From contig CANBTK010000201.1 of assembly GCA_947372365.1 (NCBI GenBank), forward strand, positions 1 to 5,300: a stretch of DNA of 5,300 nucleotides, given 5' to 3'. Positions 1 to 5,300 of the stretch are shown here, piece after piece. This stretch comes from Flavipsychrobacter stenotrophus. GTDB taxonomy: Bacteria; Bacteroidota; Bacteroidia; Chitinophagales; Chitinophagaceae. The notes under the pieces are model-generated. The model saw nothing but the letters and a program-made list of their open reading frames with translations. It had not been told where the DNA came from and did no database searches. Both the position numbers and the translations under genes were made by a program. Each line of letters starts with the position of its first letter. Positions within the stretch are counted from its first letter, which is position 1.

Positions 1-664
1 CCACCACGGGGGCTGCCGCAAGGGTGTCTTTGTGTGTGGTATCAATAGCAACCGGTGGCAGCGCAATAACAGTATCTTTTTTAGGCAATGGCAAAGCGGC
101 TACATTGTCCTTTTGCTGCATTTTATAATAATAGAAACCGTAGCCGCCTGCACCTAAAATAAGCAGCAGTATTGCAGCGATAATAACCATGCTCCAGTTT
201 ACGGAATTGGCACTTGTTGGCGGCGGGAATGAAGGCTCATGAGGCACTGCATTTTTCTGCCCTTCCAGCTGTTTGCTGTTTTTGAGGGCTGGCATTCCTG
301 CCGGGGAAAAGCTGAAATTAGCATCGGTATAAAACTTTACCTTGTTGCTTTCTTCTTTAAACCTGCCCAGCCCGTCCAGTACAACTTCCTTACCTGCAGC
401 CAGGTCTTTACGGGCCTGCATGCTGAAGTCGCGAAGGGCATTAGCTGCCTTTGAAATGCTTATTTGTTCATTAGTGGCTATAAAATTGGCAAAGCTGTCG
501 TCAATAGAACCGCCGGAAGTTAAAATCACTTCATACGTGGGTGCCTGTAGCGATTTGCCATCATGCGTAGCCGCGCGCTTCACCAATTCAAGGTTGCCGA
601 GGCCATGTATGTAGCAAAAATTATTTTTCAGTATAAATTGCCCTATGTATTTAGCTATGTCCAT
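1..664 (-). CDS. HU-CCDC81-type domain membrane protein (probable SPOR protein), 3' end cut by window
   Basis: The visible 221 residues were read directly on the minus strand; the frame stays open to the left edge, so the C terminus is missing. Residues 1-55 (MDIAKYIGQFILKNNF, then YIHGLGNLELVKRAA) look like the first bacterial HU-CCDC81 domain. Residues about 56-118 (from DDSFANFIATNEQISISKAA to VVLDGLGRFKEESNKVKFY) look like the second, including the GLGRF turn. Residues 122-155 are a Pro/Ser/Asn-rich linker. Residues 156-178 (WSMVIIAAILLLILGAGGYG and following) form one transmembrane helix, and a Pro/Asp/Thr-rich stretch follows. In the family such proteins usually end in a peptidoglycan-binding SPOR domain, which I infer to lie beyond position 1. 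The expected topology is HU domains in the cytoplasm and the tail in the periplasm, with a role in linking nucleoid or division machinery to the cell wall. The start at 664 is the first in-frame ATG after a stop at 704-706; AATAGAA precedes it and there is no Shine-Dalgarno. It may have its own promoter, as it follows a 188-base gap. Confidence 0.85.
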   Translation of the reverse strand, partial: MDIAKYIGQFILKNNFCYIHGLGNLELVKRAATHDGKSLQAPTYEVILTSGGSIDDSFANFIATNEQISISKAANALRDFSMQARKDLAAGKEVVLDGLGRFKEESNKVKFYTDANFSFSPAGMPALKNSKQLEGQKNAVPHEPSFPPPTSANSVNWSMVIIAAILLLILGAGGYGFYYYKMQQKDNVAALPLPKKDTVIALPPVAIDTTHKDTLAAAPVV

Positions 665-677
665 TTCTATTGTAAAA

Positions 678-707
678 GTAAGCGAAATTGTGAAAATAAG
701 TGCTTAC
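678..707. repeat. Inverted repeat GTAAGC/GCTTAC upstream of the HU-domain gene
   Basis: GTAAGC at 678-683 and its exact reverse complement GCTTAC at 702-707 are separated by 18 bases. The repeat starts 14 bases upstream of the ATG at 664, in the presumed 5' untranslated or promoter region. An overlapping alternative pairing exists (TTGTAA at 670-675 with TTACAA at 704-709). It could be an operator or an RNA hairpin near the ribosome-binding region, or chance in A/T-rich DNA. The repeat is seen; any function is inference. Confidence 0.3.
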
Positions 708-786
708 AAAACGGCACTGCTGTTTTTCTTTTTTTGCAGGTGTAAAAACTGTGGATTAACGGGGAATTACGTGCTACAAATGGCTG

Positions 787-812
787 AAAAATAATACTGT
801 GGCCATAGTATT
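787..812 (-). terminator. Weak intrinsic-terminator-like hairpin after the barrel gene
   Basis: Read on the minus strand, AATACT (812-807) pairs with AGTATT (798-793). An A/C mismatch and one further U-A pair lie inside, closing a GGCC loop, and TTTTT (791-787) follows within two bases. It lies about 40 bases after the barrel gene's stop codon at 853-855, which is the expected place for the end of the TPR/barrel transcript. The stem is short and A/T-rich, so termination may be partial, with some read-through into the HU-domain gene. Confidence 0.45.
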
Positions 813-852
813 GGCGCTGGTTTTCACTATTATTAGCCGGGTGCAACCGAAT

Positions 853-2481
853 TTAGAATTTCAGCCGCAGGCCACCGTAGGCATTGAGCCCGTAAGCCTG
901 GTAGCCGAGCCAGCGCTCATATTTACTGTTAAGTAGGTTATCCAGTTCCACAAAGGCGCTCAGGCGGCTCACCAGCTGGTATTCGGCATTAAAGCCAAGG
1001 TCTACATTAGGCCCCAGCGTTACAGCCTGCAGTGCGTGGTTTTGCGCCACCATGCCGCCAAGCACCGAAACGTAGCCCATTACGGTAAGCCCTTTTACCG
1101 GGTTTACTGAAACATCGCCGCGCAATTTAAGGGTAGGCTCGTGCCATGCATAGGCAAGAGAACCTTGGTAAAACGAGTAAAATTCCGCCGCAAGCCCTGC
1201 CGACCACTTGCTGGATTCGGTATACCTTACTGCCCCGCGAAGTGAAAACGCGCTCACTTCGTCATACAATATGTAAAACTGCTTGTAGTCGCCTGGTATG
1301 TTTACATAGGTAGGCAGGTGGGTAAAGTTCCACCAGCTGGCCCTAACAGTATAAGTAAGGTGCGTTGTATAGCTGCCCGCCAGGTTGGCAAACAGTTCAT
1401 CCCTGCGCGATTGTGCCACTGCATACGTGTTGTAGAGGTATGGGTTTTCAGATGTTAGCTGCTCATAGGTATTTTTCCTGATGGTAGCCTGCCACCCACC
1501 GCTAAGGGTAAGGTTGCTTCCGGGTATTATATAGTCAGCAAGTATATCGGGCAGGGCCGATGCTTTGCCGCCCTTGCCTATAGCAAAGCCAAGGAACCCA
1601 TGGCCGGTTATTTTGCCTTCATGCAAAATAACACCGGGTGTTAACTGCCCAAGGTTGTTGTTATCTTTCCCGAAGCCCGTTTTCAGGTGCGTAAAGGAAG
1701 CTGATACCGTTACCTGCGCTTCAAGGCTGCTATCGAACCAATAGTTAAATGGTGCATTGAAGCCAAAATGGGTTTCAGAGGTGTTGTAGCGGGCATCATA
1801 AAGCGAAATATCAACAGTAGGCTGGTAGAAGATTTCCCTTTCCTCCAGTATGAATTTGCTCTTCATGTCCACCGCTGCCTTTACCCCGGTATAGGTTTGC
1901 TTTACAGAGTCGGTGGAGTAATTGTACACGTTGTGGTCGTAGCCGTAAAAGAAATACTGGTTCCTTTCCGCACTAACTGATGCATGCCACAATTTGTCTT
2001 TCTGGTAATACAGCCCTTCAGCCTCCAGCCCGCTCGATGCGGTTTGCTGCGACTTTATGCTGCCTGTCTGCGACATATGGTGCAGGTGTATGCCTGTGGC
2101 GTAGTTTTTGCCCTTTATGTTGCCCAGGCCGGCATCAAGGTACAGGGTAGAAAGGTTGCCTGCCCCGGCTTTAATATAGTTGGGAAAGGGTATTTTTAAA
2201 GAATCTTTACCCAGGGCCAGTGGCCTTAAGTTGCCAGATGTATAAGTGTAATAAAGGGTTTGCTGTGGCACCTCGAAAGATAGGGTGGGCCGGGTAGTGT
2301 CCGCTGGTGGCACCTGTGGCACCCATTCGGGCTTGGGCGCTTTTTTTACAACCGGTTTGTACGATTGTATTACTTCAATGGTTGAGCCTTTAAGTACAGT
2401 ATCAGCCGCACTATGCTGCGCCGCAACCTTTTGGGGTGCAGTAACAAGTAATGCCGCTATGATAAAATGCCTCAACTTCAT
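853..2481 (-). CDS. Plug-less TonB-receptor-like outer-membrane beta-barrel protein
   Basis: This is a complete 542-residue protein. Residues 1-21 are a Sec signal peptide (hydrophobic FIIAALLV core, cleavage probably after VAA, mature end starting QH). Residues 33-44 (STIEVIQSYKPV) and a Lys/Pro-rich linker to about 65 precede the barrel. From about 80 on, short alternating polar/aromatic segments look like antiparallel membrane strands, with paired sequences such as SLYDARYNTSETHFGFNA and GLAAEFYSFYQGSLAYAW. Residues 513-524 (LDNLLNSKYERW) match the last-strand region of TonB-dependent receptors, and the protein ends in YGGLRLKF with a terminal Phe, the usual barrel-assembly signal. About 520 mature residues leave no room for the usual plug of roughly 120-150 residues, and I see neither a plug nor a carboxypeptidase-like N-terminal domain. 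Related Bacteroidota proteins are commonly labelled TonB-dependent receptors. It is probably a barrel in the outer membrane; substrate and TonB dependence are unknown. Its ATG lies 12 bases after the stop of the TPR gene, so the two are probably co-transcribed. Confidence 0.85.
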   Translation of the reverse strand: MKLRHFIIAALLVTAPQKVAAQHSAADTVLKGSTIEVIQSYKPVVKKAPKPEWVPQVPPADTTRPTLSFEVPQQTLYYTYTSGNLRPLALGKDSLKIPFPNYIKAGAGNLSTLYLDAGLGNIKGKNYATGIHLHHMSQTGSIKSQQTASSGLEAEGLYYQKDKLWHASVSAERNQYFFYGYDHNVYNYSTDSVKQTYTGVKAAVDMKSKFILEEREIFYQPTVDISLYDARYNTSETHFGFNAPFNYWFDSSLEAQVTVSASFTHLKTGFGKDNNNLGQLTPGVILHEGKITGHGFLGFAIGKGGKASALPDILADYIIPGSNLTLSGGWQATIRKNTYEQLTSENPYLYNTYAVAQSRRDELFANLAGSYTTHLTYTVRASWWNFTHLPTYVNIPGDYKQFYILYDEVSAFSLRGAVRYTESSKWSAGLAAEFYSFYQGSLAYAWHEPTLKLRGDVSVNPVKGLTVMGYVSVLGGMVAQNHALQAVTLGPNVDLGFNAEYQLVSRLSAFVELDNLLNSKYERWLGYQAYGLNAYGGLRLKF

Positions 2482-2493
2482 GTTATAATAAAA
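2482..2493 (-). promoter_or_regulatory. 12-base A/T-only-rich spacer, translation start region of the barrel gene
   Basis: On the minus strand the TPR stop codon TAA (2496-2494) is followed by TTTTATTATAAC and then the barrel ATG. There is no purine-rich Shine-Dalgarno sequence; A/T-rich leaders like this are normal in Bacteroidota. The spacing is too small for an independent promoter inside the gap, and supports co-transcription and possibly translational coupling. Confidence 0.6.
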
Positions 2494-5300
2494 TTAGTCT
2501 TCTTTTAATTTGCTTTGGTGCTTTTCCATTGCCTTCACTTCAGCCAGCTTCTTCGTAGCTTCCTGCTTCAGTTCGGTTATTTTTACGCGCTTCACTATGC
2601 TGTTAAGGGTTGCCTTGGCATTGAAATAATCTTTTTGCTTTACGAAGATATCAGACAGCAGTATGTAAGATTTTACAATCCAGTAGTCATAGCCCGGCGA
2701 AAGGCGTATGGTTTCCCCTGCAGCTTCTTCGCCATCCTTCAGGCTGTCTTGTGCCACCAGTATTTCGGCAATGTGGTAGCGCGACTCGGCGGCTATCTCC
2801 CCTGTTTTATTCTCGCTGAGCTGTTTGTACAATGCTATTGCGGCATCAGGTTTATTAAACTGCTGGTTAGCTTTGGCCTTATATAACAAGGCATCATTAA
2901 TCATATCGCCGCTAAGCCCGGGTGTTGCGAGCAACGAATCGGCATAAAGCCCTGCCTGTTCATATTTGCCCGCATTAAAACCACTTTTTATCAGGCCCTC
3001 AAGCGCTGCCTGTGTAGCCTGTGGGTTAGTGCGGGTATTGTTGCGCATTTTTAAATAATAGCCATACGCTGCTGCATATTCTTTGCTGTCCATAGCAATG
3101 GCGGCTGCGTGGCGTGCGCTGTTTTCAGAGAAGTCGTTCCAGGCAGTAGCCAGCACCACATCAAAGTCTTCCTGCGCTTCTTTATTCTTTTTGAGCTGGT
3201 AGTTGCATTCCCCCTTGTAGTAGTGCGCCTTTATAGCAAACACGCCATTAGGGTATTCTTTAAGGTAGCCACTTAGCGACCGCAGTGCATTGTCCCACTT
3301 GCCTGTGGCAAACTGGCCTTCAGCTGCGGCATAGTAAGTAGAATCAAGCGAGGTATTTTCAGCCACGGGCAGGTTATTGTCTTTCAGCAATTGTGCGTAC
3401 GATGCCGGCTGGTTGCCCTGTATATAAAGGCTCCTGAGGGCATCGAGCGCTGCAACACGCTCATCAGATGCCGGGAATCCGGTTACAACGCTTTTGTAGG
3501 CTGCAATAGCTTTGGCGTTCTCGTTGGTTTGCTGGTAAATAAAGCCAATTTTCATCCAGGCTTTGGGTACAGCGCTCCTGTCGGCCGCAGAGTCGGTAAT
3601 GTATTGTAAGTAGCTAAGTGCCTGTGGGTACTTATCCATTTCTATATAGGTAACAGCAATCTCGTAGCGGGCTGTAATGGCATAAACCGAAGGCGGCGTA
3701 CCTGTAACCAGGCTCTGCAGTACTTTTACTTTATCGCCATTTTTACCCTGTAGGCCCAGTATGATGCTCTTTTGGTAGCGGGCATAGTCGGCATTGGCAG
3801 TATCTGTATTAATTATCTTATCATAAAGGGCAATAGCCTTTACATAATTCTGCTGCATGAACACGGCATCAGCTTCCCTGAGGCTGGCCACCATGCCTGA
3901 ATAGCCATCTTCGCCATTAGCCTGCTGAGCCTTGTTAAAGTAGGTTTGTGCGCCCGCGTAGTTTTGCCCTTCCATAGCAGCAAAGCCCATATTCATGTAG
4001 GCGTGCTGCACAGTTGCCTGTGGGCTGATGCCCGCTAGTATAGCTTTATCTGCCTTGCGGTTTATGAACTCCTGCGAATTACTTACCGCATCGGCATATT
4101 TATGCTGCCGGTATGCCAGTTCACCGCGCCAGAAGTAGGCAGCAGCTTCGTAGTTCACATCCATAGGGTGGCTTACAGAATTGCCAAAGTAGGTATATGC
4201 ATTGGCCAGTTCCCCTTTGCGGAAAAGCTGCACAGCATAGCCGTAATTAGCTTTCTGGTAAAACTGCCAGTAGCCCTTATCTTTTGTGGTTACTACATCA
4301 AGGTATTTAAGTGCACCTGCAAAGTCGTTGGTGGCTAGCAAAAGGCCGGATAACAGGGTATTGGCCTCATCGGTGTATTGGCTGGCAGGGAACGCTTTAA
4401 GCAATATCCTAAGCTGCTCTACGGCGGCATCATTGTAGCCTTCTTCGTAGCTAAGGCGTGCATAAAGCATCATGGACGCTTCCTGCTGCCCAGGGTTAAA
4501 ATCGAGGTCGGCACATATACCGAAGGCGTTCCTTGCACTTTGCCTTTCGCCTGTCTTCAGGTAGCAATCGCCCAGCAGGTACATAGATGACTGGCCCAGC
4601 GAATCGCTTTCATTACTGAGCAGCTTGAATTTTTCAGTGGCGTTTTTCCAGTCATTCAGCCTGTAATAGCAATAGCCTATTTTGTAAAGGTCTTCCTTCT
4701 TTATTTTGTTGGTGTGGTCGTAGTAATACTCAAAGTAGGGGCGGGCTTCGGCATATTTCTGTACGTCAAACAGGCATTGGGCAGCCAGCATGTGCACATC
4801 ATTATCGTAATAGCTTTTGTCCCTGCCGGCAATAATGGCTTTGGCTTCCTGAAGCGCTTTATCCCGGTCGCCCATGAAGTAGTATATCTCGGCAATATAA
4901 TAAGGGACAGTACTCCTGTAGTCCTTAACATCCCTTATCCGTTCAAAGCTGGTTATGGCTTCTTTATAGTTATTCTGGTTATAAGCCAGCAGGCCATAAT
5001 AGTAATTGCCGGCATCATAATACTTGCCACCCTTCAGCTCCTTTATTGATGAAAAGAGTGGCGCCGCTTTATCAAATTGTTTATTGTTAAAATAGCAGTA
5101 CGCCATCTCGAACTTAGAGTCGGCCACTTCGCTGTTGGTGAGGTTGTCAATACCCGCACGCTCGTAATAGGGTATGGCTTTGGCCAGCAGGTTGTGCTTA
5201 AAGTAATGCTGGGCAATAGTAAAACAAATGCGCTGTTCGTAGGCCTTGTTTTGGGTCGTGCCTATCATCTCGTCAGCGCGGGCCATGCAGCCCGGCTCAT
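2494..5300 (-). CDS. Long TPR-repeat protein (probable envelope scaffold), 5' end cut by window
   Basis: The frame is open to the right edge (934 residues visible). A Met codon at 5286-5284 starts a 930-residue stretch, but I think it is internal: the preceding codons (E-P-G-C) continue the frame, no signal peptide follows, and a helical repeat begins almost at once. Numbering from that Met, about 23 TPR-like helix pairs run from near residue 16 to 898. Clear examples are 54-82 (FEMAYCYFNNKQFDKAAPLF), 91-116, 232-256 (YLLGDCYLKTGERQSARNAF), 429-452, 575-604 (WMKIGFIYQQTNENAKAIAA), 687-710 (YYKGECNYQLKKNKEAQEDF) and 870-898. A charged, Lys/Glu-rich helix ends the protein (901-930). There is no enzymatic motif, so the role is presumably protein binding by a superhelical scaffold. 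Family members of about 1000 residues in Bacteroidota usually begin with a signal peptide, so a periplasmic or outer-membrane-associated location is inferred. The barrel gene starts 12 bases downstream, pointing to a joint function. The parts resemble BamD/YbgF-like TPR segments, but no named family is assigned. Confidence 0.85.
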   Translation of the reverse strand, partial: EPGCMARADEMIGTTQNKAYEQRICFTIAQHYFKHNLLAKAIPYYERAGIDNLTNSEVADSKFEMAYCYFNNKQFDKAAPLFSSIKELKGGKYYDAGNYYYGLLAYNQNNYKEAITSFERIRDVKDYRSTVPYYIAEIYYFMGDRDKALQEAKAIIAGRDKSYYDNDVHMLAAQCLFDVQKYAEARPYFEYYYDHTNKIKKEDLYKIGYCYYRLNDWKNATEKFKLLSNESDSLGQSSMYLLGDCYLKTGERQSARNAFGICADLDFNPGQQEASMMLYARLSYEEGYNDAAVEQLRILLKAFPASQYTDEANTLLSGLLLATNDFAGALKYLDVVTTKDKGYWQFYQKANYGYAVQLFRKGELANAYTYFGNSVSHPMDVNYEAAAYFWRGELAYRQHKYADAVSNSQEFINRKADKAILAGISPQATVQHAYMNMGFAAMEGQNYAGAQTYFNKAQQANGEDGYSGMVASLREADAVFMQQNYVKAIALYDKIINTDTANADYARYQKSIILGLQGKNGDKVKVLQSLVTGTPPSVYAITARYEIAVTYIEMDKYPQALSYLQYITDSAADRSAVPKAWMKIGFIYQQTNENAKAIAAYKSVVTGFPASDERVAALDALRSLYIQGNQPASYAQLLKDNNLPVAENTSLDSTYYAAAEGQFATGKWDNALRSLSGYLKEYPNGVFAIKAHYYKGECNYQLKKNKEAQEDFDVVLATAWNDFSENSARHAAAIAMDSKEYAAAYGYYLKMRNNTRTNPQATQAALEGLIKSGFNAGKYEQAGLYADSLLATPGLSGDMINDALLYKAKANQQFNKPDAAIALYKQLSENKTGEIAAESRYHIAEILVAQDSLKDGEEAAGETIRLSPGYDYWIVKSYILLSDIFVKQKDYFNAKATLNSIVKRVKITELKQEATKKLAEVKAMEKHQSKLKED

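Larger units (their letters stand above)
665..852. other. Intergenic gap with two inverted repeats, no gene seen
   Basis: This 188-base, A/T-rich gap separates the barrel gene from the HU-domain gene. It holds a terminator-like hairpin (787-812), an A-rich tract on the minus strand (complement of 722-735), and an inverted repeat close to the downstream start (678-707). I looked on the minus strand for the Bacteroidota promoter pattern (TTG, then about 17-23 bases, then TAnnTTTG). The nearest candidate is TACTTTTA at 680-673 with a TTG at 709-707, but the 26-base spacing is too long, so no promoter is called. No open frame in the gap resembles a gene. Confidence 0.6.

Noticed and set aside
239..614. 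Overlapping plus-strand open frames of 71 and 90 codons
   Set aside because: They are antisense to the HU-CCDC81 coding sequence, whose domains and transmembrane helix read cleanly on the minus strand.
722..735. T-rich tract on the plus strand as a terminator for plus-strand transcription
   Set aside because: There is no stable stem before it (only CTGC/GCAG flanking it) and no plus-strand gene to terminate.
2515..2886. Plus-strand open frame of 123 codons
   Set aside because: It lies wholly antisense to the TPR gene, whose repeat pattern is unmistakable; the translation has no recognisable domain and no leader. The same applies to the plus-strand frame at 4714-5049 and the other antisense frames under both large genes.
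4701..4931. Minus-strand open frame of 76 codons in another frame inside the TPR gene
   Set aside because: It overlaps the TPR frame entirely and has a low-complexity, unrecognisable translation; it is a frame shadow.
853..5300. Idea that the TPR and barrel genes are one fusion gene broken by a frameshift, as in BcsC or PgaA
   Set aside because: The barrel has its own ATG and a full signal peptide directly after the TPR stop codon, so they are two separate genes.
2494..5300. Internal DNA tandem repeat in the TPR gene
   Set aside because: The repeats are visible only at the level of protein pattern; the units have diverged and no long direct DNA repeat was seen by eye.

Overview
The window looks like core (housekeeping-type) chromosome of a member of the Bacteroidota. 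The evidence is a CCDC81-type HU-domain membrane protein, a TonB-receptor-like outer-membrane barrel with a Bacteroidota-style signal peptide, a very long TPR protein, A/T-rich spacers without Shine-Dalgarno sequences in front of start codons, and a GC content in the mid to high 40s by eye. The wording of the HU protein (for example YIHGLGNLELVKRAA near its N terminus) reminds me most of Chitinophagaceae-type sequences, but genus or family cannot be fixed from here.

All three genes lie on the minus strand, so transcription runs from right to left. From 5300 down to 2494 is a TPR-repeat protein that is cut at its 5' end by the window edge. Only 12 bases separate it from the next gene (2481 to 853), a 542-residue secreted outer-membrane beta-barrel protein that resembles TonB-dependent receptors at its C terminus but has no room for a plug domain. 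These two are almost certainly one operon. A 188-base gap (665 to 852) follows, carrying a weak terminator-like hairpin and a second inverted repeat. Then comes a third gene (664 down to the left edge, cut at its 3' end), which encodes two HU-CCDC81-type domains, one transmembrane helix and the start of a proline-rich tail. Members of that family usually end in a SPOR domain; here that part lies outside the window.

Functionally this is an envelope-centred neighbourhood. The TPR protein is probably periplasmic or attached to a membrane and may act as a scaffold for the barrel encoded directly after it. The HU/SPOR-type protein would link DNA- or protein-binding HU domains to the inner membrane and, through SPOR, to septal peptidoglycan. 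No substrate or pathway can be named for the TPR/barrel pair. One speculative parallel is the TPR-plus-barrel exporters of exopolysaccharide systems (BcsC, PgaA, AlgK/AlgE). There are no RNA genes, mobile elements, CRISPR arrays or signs of recent transfer.
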